Made by a program: the position numbers and the translations under genes. A stretch of 64,000 nucleotides of DNA from Halorhabdus tiamatea SARL4B. Lineage in GTDB: Archaea; Halobacteriota; Halobacteria; Halobacteriales; Haloarculaceae. The notes below the pieces were generated by a model. That model had not been told where the DNA came from, ran no database searches, and worked only from the letters and a program-made list of their open reading frames with translations. Of this stretch, positions 27,478 to 36,138 are shown one piece after another; the stretch's first letter is position 1, and each line of letters begins with the position of its first letter. The stretch is taken from the NCBI RefSeq assembly GCF_000470655.1, contig NC_021921.1:806001-870000 (forward strand), in the 5' to 3' direction.

Positions 27478-28005
27478 TCAGCGAAATTCGTCGGCAGTGA
27501 TCGTCTCCAGAACTGCTTCGCTAACGTATCGGAAGTCGAGACAGTCCTCGAAGCCGTGGTTTGGAAGCAACGTCACGGCCGCTCGTCCCGCCGGTTTGTC
27601 CGTCGTCAACAACACAACACGGTCCGCCTCGCCGGCATCCAAAAGTTGTCCAGCAAGCCCAACGAGCGCCGTGTCCGCCTTCTCGATACGATCCTCGTCG
27701 CGGTCGGTCTCGCTGGCGATGAATCTGCGTGTCTCGTCCATCACCGTCGAAACCAACGGATTGGTGTAGTCGAGTTCGTCGGCGACGACGATCCAGCCCG
27801 ATCGGATTCCAGCCGAATACGGCACGTCTCCCGAAGGATATTCCTCCGCAGCAGTATCGCCACCGAGTTCCTCGTAGACGCGTTGTGGAATTCGCAGGGA
27901 GATACCTGCCTGTCGAACAGCCCGGCGAAGCCGCTGGAATTTGTCTTTCTCAGGCCCGCCACAGCGAACGAAAACACCAGTATCAGCGACGTAGACAGTC
28001 GTCAT
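27478..28005 (-). CDS. PIN-domain ribonuclease, toxin-like
   Basis: A 175-residue PIN fold protein. The acidic residues of the active site are visible in YVADTGVFV at the N-terminus, in the central KADTALVGLA and in VVLLTTDKPAG near the end. The ATG overlaps the stop of the upstream HTH gene by 4 bases (ATGA), a layout usual for antitoxin-toxin or regulator-nuclease pairs. It is longer than classical VapC (about 130 residues), so a role in RNA turnover is equally possible. Confidence 0.85.
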   Translation of the reverse strand: MTTVYVADTGVFVRCGGPEKDKFQRLRRAVRQAGISLRIPQRVYEELGGDTAAEEYPSGDVPYSAGIRSGWIVVADELDYTNPLVSTVMDETRRFIASETDRDEDRIEKADTALVGLAGQLLDAGEADRVVLLTTDKPAGRAAVTLLPNHGFEDCLDFRYVSEAVLETITADEFR

Positions 28006-28538
28006 CTGCGATCGTCAGTGTACTCGGTAGCGACTGGTTCGAGCGCCTGTAAGATGATCTCGGCCTCGAGAGGTGAGAGGTCGAGTTCCCTGGCCGCAAT
28101 GCGGTGGTTGACCGTGCCCTCGACGTACTCGAAGGCATACTCGAGTGCGACAGCGAGGCCGTCGAGACCGTGTCGATCGATGTACACGTCGATGTCCTCG
28201 TCTACTTCGCGGCGGGCAACGGCTGCGATCAGTGCCGGCGTGATCGTGGCCGTCTCCTCGGCAGCCGAGAGCGTGAGGGCGATCGGTTCGGCGTCGTATT
28301 CGTACGGACGCCGGTCTCGAGTTTTCTCGAGCAATCCGGCCGTTTCGAGCTTCTGGACGTAATCGTAGGCGGTCCCCTGCGGGATGTCGAGTGCGTCGAC
28401 GATATCGGACACAGTGACCGGACCGTCCCGTAAAACCCGGGCGTAAACCCGGGCGAGTGCCGGCGTTTCGAGGAGGTCGGCAACTGTCTGTAACTGCCGA
28501 ATGGGTGACTGACCCGAGTGTGGTGGGGACTGCGCCAT
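28002..28538 (-). CDS. Winged-helix regulator, partner of the PIN protein
   Basis: A 178-residue TrmB-like helix-turn-helix protein. The DNA-binding part is at about 25-85 (VARVYARVLRDGPVT-type helix, then IVDALDIPQGTAYDYVQKLE as recognition region). The C-terminal half is helical and acidic. The TATA-like CTTATATTG on the minus strand at 28561-28569 gives a leaderless start near 28538. Position in front of the PIN gene with a 4-base overlap makes it the likely antitoxin and autorepressor. Confidence 0.85.
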   Translation of the reverse strand: MAQSPPHSGQSPIRQLQTVADLLETPALARVYARVLRDGPVTVSDIVDALDIPQGTAYDYVQKLETAGLLEKTRDRRPYEYDAEPIALTLSAAEETATITPALIAAVARREVDEDIDVYIDRHGLDGLAVALEYAFEYVEGTVNHRIAARELDLSPLEAEIILQALEPVATEYTDDRR

Positions 28539-28624
28539 CCTAATTGTGAATTATACATAACTCAATATAAGGCTGGCGGCGGGGGGCAAAACAGGACAAT
28601 GCGGTGGAAAGAACGGGGCGACGC

Positions 28625-29503
28625 TTAAACCGTCTCCATCTCGCGTTCGAGTTCCTGGAGACGGTCGATACGCTTCTCCGTCGAGGGGTGGGTTCGGAAG
28701 AGGTTAGCGATTAGCCCCTTCGAGATCGGGATGATGAAGAAGGCGTTCATCTCCGACTGGCTCCGGAGGTCCTCCTGTGGGACGCGATCCATCCGGGTGT
28801 CGATCTTCGCGAGCGCCGAGGCCAGCGCCGAGGGCTGTCCGGAGATGATCGCCCCGCCGCGGTCGGCGGCGTACTCCCGATAGCGCGAGAGAGCGCGGAT
28901 CAAGACGTAGGAGACGATCCAGACGACCAGCGAGACGGCGATGGCGACGAAGATCCCGCCGCCACCGCCCCGGCGGTTGCGTCCCCCGCCGAACAGCCAG
29001 CCCCACCGGACGATCATGAACGCGATCGTCGAGAGGAAGGAGGCGATCGTCATCACCACGACGTCGCGGTTCTTGATGTGGGCGAGTTCGTGGGCGATGA
29101 CACCCTCGAGTTCGTCCTGCTCTAAGGTTTCCATGATTCCCGTCGTCACGCAGACCGTCGAGTTCTTCTTCGAACGCCCGGTGGCGAAGGCGTTCGGGAC
29201 CGACGAATCCGCGACGGCCACGTTCGGCTTCGGGAGGTCGGCCTGCTGGGCCAGCCGGGAGACACTCCGGTGGAGTTCGGGATACTCGTTCTCGTCGACT
29301 TTCCTCGCGCCCATGCTCCGTAGCGCGAGTTTGTCGCTGAAGAACAGCTGGGCAAACGAGAAGATGCCCATCACGACGACTATCCCCGCGAGGCCGACGC
29401 CGGCGCTCGCCAGTACCCCCACGAAGACGATGTAGAGGGCAAACAGCAGGAACATCGTCACGACCATGCGCCCGCGCAAGCCCCAGTCTGGTTGCCACTG
29501 CAT
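28625..29503 (-). CDS. htpX: HtpX-like M48 membrane zinc metalloprotease
   Basis: Membrane protease for quality control of membrane proteins. Two N-terminal helices (about 12-55), zinc motif HELAH at H138, E139 and H142, then two more helices (about 148-205) and the EYAADRGG motif bearing the third zinc ligand. The 292 residues and the ending SKGLIANLFRTHPSTEKRI are typical of HtpX. It is divergent from nmd3. Confidence 0.96.
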   Translation of the reverse strand: MQWQPDWGLRGRMVVTMFLLFALYIVFVGVLASAGVGLAGIVVVMGIFSFAQLFFSDKLALRSMGARKVDENEYPELHRSVSRLAQQADLPKPNVAVADSSVPNAFATGRSKKNSTVCVTTGIMETLEQDELEGVIAHELAHIKNRDVVVMTIASFLSTIAFMIVRWGWLFGGGRNRRGGGGGIFVAIAVSLVVWIVSYVLIRALSRYREYAADRGGAIISGQPSALASALAKIDTRMDRVPQEDLRSQSEMNAFFIIPISKGLIANLFRTHPSTEKRIDRLQELEREMETV

Positions 29504-29602
29504 ACACGCACTCGTAGGTGATCGGGAAAGAAAACCTCTCCGGGTGGGGAATCAGCGACGAGAACGGGTTGCTTTTGGATCGCGGTCTCCTACCTCGGCG
29601 TA

Positions 29603-30736
29603 ATGACGCGATCGGGTGCGTTCTGTCCGCGCTGTGGCGATCCTATCGAGAGCGACCCGGGCGAGCGGCCGGGCCAACCGGATGCGCGCGACCCCGACAG
29701 CGTGCTGTGTGACGCCTGCTACTTCGAGGAGTTCGACCTCGTGGACGCGCCTGACCGGATCGAGGTGCGGGTCTGCTCCCAGTGTGGGGCCGTCCACCGG
29801 GGCAATCGGTGGGTCGACGTCGGTGCCGAGGACTACACCGACATCGCGATCGAAGAGACCAGCGAAGCCCTTGGCGTCCACGTCGACGCCACCGACGTCT
29901 CCTGGCAGGTCGCGCCCGAGCAAGTCGACCGCAACACGATCCGGATGCACGCGACGTTCTCGGGGGTCGTCCGCGGGACGGCCGTCACCGAGGAGGTCGT
30001 CGTCCCGGTAAAGATCTCCCGGGAGACCTGCCAGCGGTGTGGTCGGATCGCCGGTGGCTCCTACGCCTCGACCGTTCAGGTCCGGGCCGTCGATCGAACG
30101 CCGACCGACGAGGAGATGGAGCGCGCCGAGGCGATCGCCCACGAAGTGGTCGCCGACATGGAGGCGACGGGCGATCGAGACGCCTTCGTCACCGAGGTCG
30201 GCGAGGACGACGACGGGCTGAACATCAAGGTCTCGACGACGAACATCGGCAAGCAGATCGCAAACCGGATCGTCGGCGAGTTCGGCGGAACCTTCTCGGA
30301 CTCGGAGACGCTGATCACCGAGGACGAGGACGGCAACGAAGTCTACCGGGTGACCTACGCCATCAGGTTGCCGCCCTACCGGCCCGGGGAGGTCATCGAC
30401 CCCGAAGACGGCGACGGCCCGGTCCTCGTTCGGAGCGTCCAGGGCAACCTCAAGGGGACACGACTAAAGACCGGCAAAGACTACGAGGCGAGTTTCGAGG
30501 CGGGCGACGCACCCGACGCCCGGCGACTGGGCGATCGGTCCGACGGCGTCGAGACGACGCTGGTGGCGATCGAGGACGCCCACGCCGTCCAGGTGCTCGA
30601 TCCAGAGACCTACGAAGCGAAGTCGATTCCGCGGCCGAAGTATCTCGACGCCGACGCCGAGACGGTTCCGGTGTTGAAATCGCGAGCCGGGTTGCACGTC
30701 CTCCCGAGCGACGCAGACGAGACCAACGATGAGTGA
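29603..30736 (+). CDS. nmd3: NMD3-family ribosomal large-subunit protein
   Basis: Archaeal NMD3, related to the eukaryotic 60S export adaptor; in archaea likely involved in large-subunit assembly. Four CxxC zinc motifs occur in the first 155 residues (CPRCG, CDAC, CSQCG, CQRCG), followed by the NMD3 core (IKVSTTNIGKQIANRIV, PPYRPGEV). The 377 residues are typical. The last bases overlap the next gene by 8 bases, so it is cotranscribed with a tRNA methylase, both RNA-related. Confidence 0.95.
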   Translation: MTRSGAFCPRCGDPIESDPGERPGQPDARDPDSVLCDACYFEEFDLVDAPDRIEVRVCSQCGAVHRGNRWVDVGAEDYTDIAIEETSEALGVHVDATDVSWQVAPEQVDRNTIRMHATFSGVVRGTAVTEEVVVPVKISRETCQRCGRIAGGSYASTVQVRAVDRTPTDEEMERAEAIAHEVVADMEATGDRDAFVTEVGEDDDGLNIKVSTTNIGKQIANRIVGEFGGTFSDSETLITEDEDGNEVYRVTYAIRLPPYRPGEVIDPEDGDGPVLVRSVQGNLKGTRLKTGKDYEASFEAGDAPDARRLGDRSDGVETTLVAIEDAHAVQVLDPETYEAKSIPRPKYLDADAETVPVLKSRAGLHVLPSDADETNDE

Positions 30737-31766
30737 CGACGACCTGTTTCCGGACGACGGAGGAGAGGGTGAACTCGCCGTCGTCGTCGAGAAGCCCCGC
30801 GCCCAGCAGGCCATCGACGGCCTGACCCAGGAAGGCGTCTACGACGCCGACCGCAGCGTCCGGGCCTACGGCGAGGCCGGCGTCTCGATCCCCGTGACGG
30901 CCGTCCCCGAAACCGTCGAGTTTCACGAGGTCGTCCGGCAAGTCGGCGACGCCCGACTGCGGACGCTCGCCGACCACCTCCGTGAACGCGGGTGGAGTCC
31001 CGAGGAGATCGACCGTGCGCCGTCGTCGTGGGCCGTTATCGGGAGCGTCGTCCTCGTCGAGATCGACGACGCACCGCGGCCCGTGGAAGTCGGCGAAGCG
31101 CTGCTCGACCTACACGGCGAGGCCGACACCGTCCTCCAGCGTCACGGTATCGCCGGCGAACACCGCGAACCCGACGTCTCGGTGCTGGCCGGCGAGGGCG
31201 ACACCGAGACGATCCACACCGAGCACGGGACGCGCTACGCGATGGACCTCGCCGAGGTGATGTTCTCGCCGGGCAACAAGGACGAGCGAGCGGGAATGGC
31301 CGAGGCGGTCACTGAGAACGAGACCGTCCTCGACATGTTCGCCGGGATCGGCTACTTCACGCTGCCGATGGCCCGGGCCGGGGCCGACGTCACCGCCGTC
31401 GAGCGCAACCCGACGGCGTTCCAGTACCTGCTGGAAAACGCCCGGCTCAACGACGTGACCGACCGGGTCCAGCCCTACCGGGCGGACTGTCGTGAGGTGG
31501 TCGAGGGAGTGAATGCGGATCGCGTCGTGATGGGCTACTACGACGCCTACGAGTACCTCGACAGCGCACTCGAGGCGCTCGAACCCGGCGGAACAGTGCA
31601 CTTACACGAGGCGACGCCGACGGACCTGGTCTTCGAGCGACCGATCGACCGATTGGAGACGGCCGCGAACGAGCGCGGGCGGTCGGTCGAGGTGCTGGAT
31701 ACCCGGCGAGTGAAGAGCTACAGCGAGGGCGTCGACCACGTCGTCGTGGACGCTCGCGTCGACTGA
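30729..31766 (+). CDS. Trm5/Taw2-family tRNA methylase or aminocarboxypropyltransferase
   Basis: A class I SAM-dependent enzyme of the Trm5/Tyw2 family acting on position 37 of tRNA. An N-terminal region (to about 185) precedes the SAM domain with VLDMFAGIGYFTLPMARAGA and AVERNPTAFQYLLENA. The usual Trm5 NPP-type motif is replaced by VVMGYYDAYEYLDSALE, which favours Taw2 (wyosine side-chain transferase) over the m1G37 methylase, an inference from memory of the families. It overlaps nmd3 by 8 bases. Confidence 0.87.
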   Translation: MSDDDLFPDDGGEGELAVVVEKPRAQQAIDGLTQEGVYDADRSVRAYGEAGVSIPVTAVPETVEFHEVVRQVGDARLRTLADHLRERGWSPEEIDRAPSSWAVIGSVVLVEIDDAPRPVEVGEALLDLHGEADTVLQRHGIAGEHREPDVSVLAGEGDTETIHTEHGTRYAMDLAEVMFSPGNKDERAGMAEAVTENETVLDMFAGIGYFTLPMARAGADVTAVERNPTAFQYLLENARLNDVTDRVQPYRADCREVVEGVNADRVVMGYYDAYEYLDSALEALEPGGTVHLHEATPTDLVFERPIDRLETAANERGRSVEVLDTRRVKSYSEGVDHVVVDARVD

Positions 31767-31829
31767 CGGCGAGTGTCGCCACTCGCGACGAGCAGAAACA
31801 CCTATTCGTCCCGGCGCTCAAGCGCCGAT

Positions 31830-31916
31830 ATGGACCGACAACAAGTTCTCGCCATCATCCTCGTGGTGCTGATGGTCGGCTCGTCGTTCGCCTACGCCGC
31901 GGCCAGCATGTTCTAA
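31830..31916 (+). CDS. Small single-helix membrane peptide
   Basis: A 28-residue frame from ATG 31830 to TAA 31916 encodes MDRQQVLAIILVVLMVGSSF followed by AYAAASMF. A charged N-terminus and one strongly hydrophobic helix, with GC-biased third positions as in neighbouring genes, argue for a real membrane or signal-like peptide. I have seen similar tiny haloarchaeal peptides but can assign no function. It lies 64 bases after the tRNA enzyme gene. Confidence 0.6.
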   Translation: MDRQQVLAIILVVLMVGSSFAYAAASMF

Positions 31917-31939
31917 GGCAACTCGGGGCTGAGCCGTCG

Positions 31940-32767
31940 CTACTCGAGTTCCGGGAAGCGCTGGAGCAGCGCCGTGACGTACGCCCGGAGGTCGTCCTCG
32001 ATCGTCTCGATCGTCTCGACGACCTCCTCGTGAGAGAGGGGATCGCCGACGATGCCGGCGGCGTAGTTCGTGATCGTGGACATCCCGACGACGTCCATCC
32101 CGAGCTGGTTGGCGACGATCGTCTCGGGCACGGTCGACATCCCGACGGCGTCCGCGCCGACGGTCTCGAGCATCCCGATCTCGGCCGGCGTCTCGTAGCT
32201 CGGCCCTGTCGTGGCCGCGTAGACCCCGCCGTCGTGGATGGTGAGGGGTGAATCGTCGGCCAGATCGCGAGCCTCGGCCAGCAGGTCGGGGCTGTAAGCG
32301 GTGGTCATGTCGGGGAACATCGGCCCGTCGCCCAGCCCCGCCCGGCCGATCAGCGGGTTGGTCCCCTGCATGTTGATGTGGTCCTCGATGAGCATGATAT
32401 CGCCCGGTTCGTAGTCCGCGTTGATCCCGCCGGCGGCGTTCGTGATGAGGAGTCGCTCACACCCCATCTCTCCGAGCGTCCGAATCGGGGCGACGATCGG
32501 ATCCATGTCACCGGTCTCGTAGTAGTGGACGCGACCGTCCATCCCCAGAACGTCGACGCCGCCGACCGTCCCGACGACGAATCGCCCTGCGTGGCCCTCG
32601 ACAGTAGAACCCGCCAGCCCGGGCACGTCGTCGTAGGAGACCGACAGCGCGATGTCCATCTCGTCGGTCATCCCGCCGAGCCCGGAGCCGAGAATCATCG
32701 CCGTCTCGGGAGCCGACAGATCGTTCGCCTGAAGCTGTTCTTCGAGGTACTCGACTGGTTCCGTCAT
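31940..32767 (-). CDS. Purine-nucleoside phosphorylase
   Basis: Splits purine nucleosides with phosphate to base and (deoxy)ribose-1-phosphate. Signature blocks of the trimeric PNP/MTAP family are VEGHAGRFVVGTVGG, GRVHYYETG, LLITNAAGGIN (substrate pocket), ATTGPSYETPAEI and GADAVGMSTVPE. The start at MTEPVEYLEEQ is chosen because a TATA box lies 24-31 bases upstream; the frame extends to 32809 but through the promoter. The protein has 275 residues. Confidence 0.95.
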   Translation of the reverse strand: MTEPVEYLEEQLQANDLSAPETAMILGSGLGGMTDEMDIALSVSYDDVPGLAGSTVEGHAGRFVVGTVGGVDVLGMDGRVHYYETGDMDPIVAPIRTLGEMGCERLLITNAAGGINADYEPGDIMLIEDHINMQGTNPLIGRAGLGDGPMFPDMTTAYSPDLLAEARDLADDSPLTIHDGGVYAATTGPSYETPAEIGMLETVGADAVGMSTVPETIVANQLGMDVVGMSTITNYAAGIVGDPLSHEEVVETIETIEDDLRAYVTALLQRFPELE

Positions 32768-32790
32768 ACCCGTTTTTATACCTGTTCCAC

Positions 32791-32798
32791 ATAAAAAG
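32791..32798 (-). promoter_or_regulatory. TATA box of the purine-nucleoside phosphorylase gene
   Basis: The minus strand reads CTTTTTATGTGG, 24 to 31 bases before the ATG at 32767, the spacing of a leaderless haloarchaeal promoter. It rejects the longer open frame that begins at 32809. Confidence 0.6.
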
Positions 32799-32847
32799 GG
32801 TGTGGTCACGGGCTGGTGTCGCGTTCGTGAACGGGGACAGTCGCCTT

Positions 32848-32927
32848 ATACTGCCGGCTGTAACAGACTGACGGAATTCGCCACCCCGGTGTGGCGAATA
32901 TCTTTACGAACTTACAGCCGGCAGTAT
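32848..32927. repeat. Nested inverted-repeat element, MITE- or RNA-like
   Basis: Perfect 16-base outer arms, ATACTGCCGGCTGTAA at 32848-32863 and its complement at 32912-32927, enclose a second perfect hairpin, ATTCGCCAC at 32876-32884 with GTGGCGAAT at 32891-32899. The element fills the space between the phosphorylase promoter and the helicase 3' end and touches the helicase stop codon. A structured RNA, a bidirectional terminator or a small mobile repeat are all possible. Confidence 0.8.
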
Positions 32928-34687
32928 TACTCCGTGTCCCAGACGTCGGCGACGGGGTTGGACCGTGATCGAGACGACCGGCGCGAGCGTCGGGAACCGC
33001 TCGATCCGGAACGACCGGAGTCGCGACTCGAGCGCCCGTCCGACAGTCCAGCAAGTGCCGCGTCCGGGTCGGGTTCGGGAAGCGACGGGCGTTCCATCCG
33101 ATCGACCTGCTCGGCGAACCACCCCGGCATGTCGGTCCGGGCGCGCTCGAAGAGGTCAAGCAGGCTCGAATCCGCGAGGTAGGTCACGCCGTGGTCTTCA
33201 GGTGAGCGGACGATCCGCCCGGCAGCCTGGATCACCGTCCGGAGTGCGCTCCGGTAGTACCACGCCCAGTCGCCGTCCTCGAGTCGCTGGGCGACCCGCG
33301 AATCGCGAGTGTTGGGATACGGTGCTTTCGTCAGGAGTTGCCATCGACAGAGGTCGCCGTCGAGATCCAGGGCCTCCTCCATCTTCACCGAGAGAAAGAC
33401 CGTTGGGTCGTCGCTTCGCTTCCAGGCGGCGAGTTGGCCGTCGCGGTCCTCGCTGTCGTGGGAGCGAACCCGCTCCCCGACGCCCAGCGCTTCGAGTTCG
33501 GCTTCGAGAGCGTCCTGAATCGCGTAGGAATGGCAATGCACCAGCCCCGATTCCTCGGGATGGCGCGCCATCAACGCCACGAGCGTCTCGGCGATCTTCG
33601 GAATCGTCGCCTCGCGCTCCTCGTAGGTCATCTTTCCCTGCGTGACGTCGACCAGCGGCCGGTTCTCGACGGGGAAGGTGTGGTCGAGGTCGACCAGCGC
33701 CACGCGGTCGGGATCGAGGCCGGCACTCGCACAGAAGGCGTCCTTGTTGAGGATCGTCGCCGAGAGCAGCGCGAACTTGTTCCCGCGATCCCAGACCGTA
33801 TGTGAGAGGAAGCGTTCGGGGTTCAGGGACTTGAACGTCGTCCGCGTGCCCTCGCCGTCGGGCTGGTCGACGACCCACGTCGTCGGACTGTCGGGGTCGC
33901 GGACGGCCTCCTGGAACCACGTCAGGTCCGACCGGAGTTCCTCCAGGCGGTCGCGTTCGGCGGCCTCCTCGGGTTCGAGTTCGACCTGCGCGCGGAGATC
34001 GGTCAGCCGACGATCACAGACCCGCGAGAGGCCGGCGGCATAGTCGGCGGCCGTCTCGACGTCGTCGATTGCCGGCGGCGGGCGTGCGTCCCAGACGGGA
34101 ACGGTGTCGGGCGCGAGGTCGATCGCGGCGTACATCTCGGCCCACTCGCCCAGGCCGTGGGCCTCGTCGACGACCACCACGTCGCGCGTGCCGAAGACGT
34201 CCGAGCCAGCAGTCTGCATGAAATAGGCGAGCGTCATCGCGGCGATCGACTGGTTGGCGGCGATCGAGCGGTCCGAGAAGTACGGACACCGGTGTTTGAC
34301 CTGGCAGTCGAACGCCCGCTCGCGAGCGCAGGGGGCCTGCGTGACTGGCGTGTCGGTCTCCCCCGAGAGGATGCACTTGTAGTTCGATTTCCCGCGGATG
34401 ATGGAGAGGTCGTCGAGTAGGGGGTCGGCGGCCACGTCGTCGAGCTGAGAGACTTGCGGAGTGGTGTAGTAGGCCCCGATCGCGTCGGTCGCGCTGGCCT
34501 GGCTGCCCTTTCGGGCACACCCGGCGATCGCCCGGGCGAGCAGGGACTTGCCGCTGCCCGTCGGCGCGCGGACGAGCACGACGTCGTTGCCGTCCTCGAA
34601 GGCCGCCCGAATGCGCCGGAGTGCGTCCTCCTGGTTGCCACGATAGGAGGGTGCAGGGAAGGCCGACTCGATGCGGGAGGGATCCAC
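32927..34687 (-). CDS. Rad3/XPD-DinG-type Fe-S DNA helicase
   Basis: A superfamily 2, 5'-3' DNA helicase (586 residues) for repair or recombination. Walker A is APTGSGKS (about 41-48) and the DEAH box is VVVDEAHGLGEWAEM (about 174-188). A cysteine set between them, YKCIL, APCARERAFDCQV and RCPYF, fits the 4Fe-4S cluster of the XPD group. Motif VI-like QAAGRIVRSPED lies near 494. The C-terminal tail (about 540-575) is Ser/Arg-rich and looks disordered. The stop touches the nested inverted repeat. Confidence 0.92.
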   Translation of the reverse strand: MDPSRIESAFPAPSYRGNQEDALRRIRAAFEDGNDVVLVRAPTGSGKSLLARAIAGCARKGSQASATDAIGAYYTTPQVSQLDDVAADPLLDDLSIIRGKSNYKCILSGETDTPVTQAPCARERAFDCQVKHRCPYFSDRSIAANQSIAAMTLAYFMQTAGSDVFGTRDVVVVDEAHGLGEWAEMYAAIDLAPDTVPVWDARPPPAIDDVETAADYAAGLSRVCDRRLTDLRAQVELEPEEAAERDRLEELRSDLTWFQEAVRDPDSPTTWVVDQPDGEGTRTTFKSLNPERFLSHTVWDRGNKFALLSATILNKDAFCASAGLDPDRVALVDLDHTFPVENRPLVDVTQGKMTYEEREATIPKIAETLVALMARHPEESGLVHCHSYAIQDALEAELEALGVGERVRSHDSEDRDGQLAAWKRSDDPTVFLSVKMEEALDLDGDLCRWQLLTKAPYPNTRDSRVAQRLEDGDWAWYYRSALRTVIQAAGRIVRSPEDHGVTYLADSSLLDLFERARTDMPGWFAEQVDRMERPSLPEPDPDAALAGLSDGRSSRDSGRSGSSGSRRSRRSSRSRSNPVADVWDTE

Positions 34688-34765
34688 GCTTGCCTCGAAC
34701 GGACGGACGGTCCTAAGCGCACCGATCGACGGCGTCGGTCGCCGGGACTTTCGTCCTCGGCCGCA

Positions 34766-34812
34766 TCACGTCGCCGAACGCACCGTTTCGGGCTCACGTC
34801 GCCGAACGCACC
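34766..34812. repeat. 19-bp direct repeat in the divergent helicase/cysteine-cluster promoter
   Basis: TCACGTCGCCGAACGCACC occurs at 34766-34784 and 34794-34812, a period of 28 bases. The copies lie between divergently transcribed genes, so they may be tandem regulator sites or a simple duplication. Confidence 0.75.
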
Positions 34813-34851
34813 ACCCACATTTCTTTGGTTCGCGATACCGTGCCAACAGGT

Positions 34852-35709
34852 ATGGAGGTCGATTGTGCGGGGTGTGCGGGCTGTTGCATCGACTGGCGAC
34901 CGCTCGCCACGGGTGACATCGACCACGAACGCCGCGGCCCCTACGAACCGCTCGACGACGAGTACAACCTCGTTCCCCTCCACCGTGAGGAGATCCGCGA
35001 GTTCGTCGATGCTGGGCTGGCTGACGCGCTCGTCCCCAGACTCTTCGCGAGCGAGGACGGGATCGACGCCGGCGGCGTCTCCATGGCGGCGATCGACGGC
35101 CGGCCGGCGTTTTTCGTCGGCCTGCGATCCGTCCCGAAGCCGGTGGCCCCGTTCGGCCACGACCCGACCTGGCTGTCGAGTTGCGTCTTCCTCGACCCGG
35201 AAACGTTGCAGTGTCGCATCCACGACACCGAACGCTATCCTGAGACCTGCGGGACGTACCCGGGCGAGAACCTCGTGCTCGACGTCGAAACGGAGTGTGA
35301 ACGCGTCGAGAGCGAGCACGGCGGCAATCGATTACTCGACGACGAGCCCCCAGCGGAGGCGACGCCGAACTTCGGTCCCGCCGCCGTCGGCGAGACGGTC
35401 TTCGCTCACCCGGACCCGGATCGGATCGGCGACGCAGTGGGACGGCTTCGCGACGGTGAATCGACGCAGCGAGACCGCGCGGAGTTCGTCGCCGTCGCCG
35501 CGGCGTCGAGTCCAGGCACGCTCGAGATCGAGTCGTCGTACTACGAGCGGACTCGCGAGCGGGCGACGAGCGCCGAGTCGTGGGTGAGCTCGGCGATCGC
35601 GGAGTGGCGACAGCGGGCGAACGCCGACGTGGCCGACCCAGGACTCGGGGTCACAATCGAGGCAGATCGCGGGGCTCCACCGACGCCAGGATGGGACACC
35701 AGCCGGTGA
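34852..35709 (+). CDS. YkgJ-type cysteine-cluster protein
   Basis: A 285-residue protein of the CxxCxxCC family thought to bind zinc or an Fe-S cluster. The N-terminal motif is CAGCAGCCIDW, and further cysteines follow in SSCVFLDPETLQCRIHDTE and YPETCGTYPGEN, the family pattern. The second half (about 170-285) is less conserved and acidic. The start at MEVDCAGCAG is preferred to the in-frame ATG 27 bases upstream because the family motif usually begins at the N-terminus. Confidence 0.9.
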   Translation: MEVDCAGCAGCCIDWRPLATGDIDHERRGPYEPLDDEYNLVPLHREEIREFVDAGLADALVPRLFASEDGIDAGGVSMAAIDGRPAFFVGLRSVPKPVAPFGHDPTWLSSCVFLDPETLQCRIHDTERYPETCGTYPGENLVLDVETECERVESEHGGNRLLDDEPPAEATPNFGPAAVGETVFAHPDPDRIGDAVGRLRDGESTQRDRAEFVAVAAASSPGTLEIESSYYERTRERATSAESWVSSAIAEWRQRANADVADPGLGVTIEADRGAPPTPGWDTSR

Positions 35710-35781
35710 CCACTCGCGGGCGCACGTCGACGGAGCTGTCACTGTCGGCGAGCGATCGACGTCAACACAGGGCAGCCAGAA

Positions 35782-35949
35782 TCAGTCGGATTGAATCTCC
35801 TTGAACGTCTCCAGGAGTTCTTCGGTCGAGTCGTCGCTGTCGTAGTCGACACTGCCGTGGTAGTCCGTCCGGTCGTCGTCGAAACTCGCGTCGACCGAAC
35901 TGTTCTTGCGCTCACGGCGCTCGTGTTCCTCGTCGTCGTACGCACCCAT
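35782..35949 (-). CDS. Small acidic DUF5786-type protein
   Basis: A 55-residue protein, MGAYDDEEHERRERKNSSVD and then a region rich in Asp ending TEELLETFKEIQSD. It matches a family restricted to haloarchaea (DUF5786, from memory), with no known function. An alternative start 6 bases upstream (MSMGAYD) is possible. It is divergent from the SDR gene. Confidence 0.78.
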   Translation of the reverse strand: MGAYDDEEHERRERKNSSVDASFDDDRTDYHGSVDYDSDDSTEELLETFKEIQSD

Positions 35950-36138
35950 AGACATGGTGTACCACACAAACCTTCACGATATATCTATTTCAATGTAACG
36001 GACACCCACGGGTAAGTGACACACGGCGTTGAGCGCAGAAGAAGACGGCTGAACAGGCGTCGAATGGCGATTCAAGGTCGGCTGGCCAAATTTGCGTCAC
36101 GCCGAACTGTTTTGACTCACTCCGACAGAGAGGCAGGT

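Noticed and set aside
32806-33159. Small protein genes across the nested inverted repeat
   Set aside because: The frames on both strands are produced by the symmetric element and antisense helicase sequence; no conserved protein signal.
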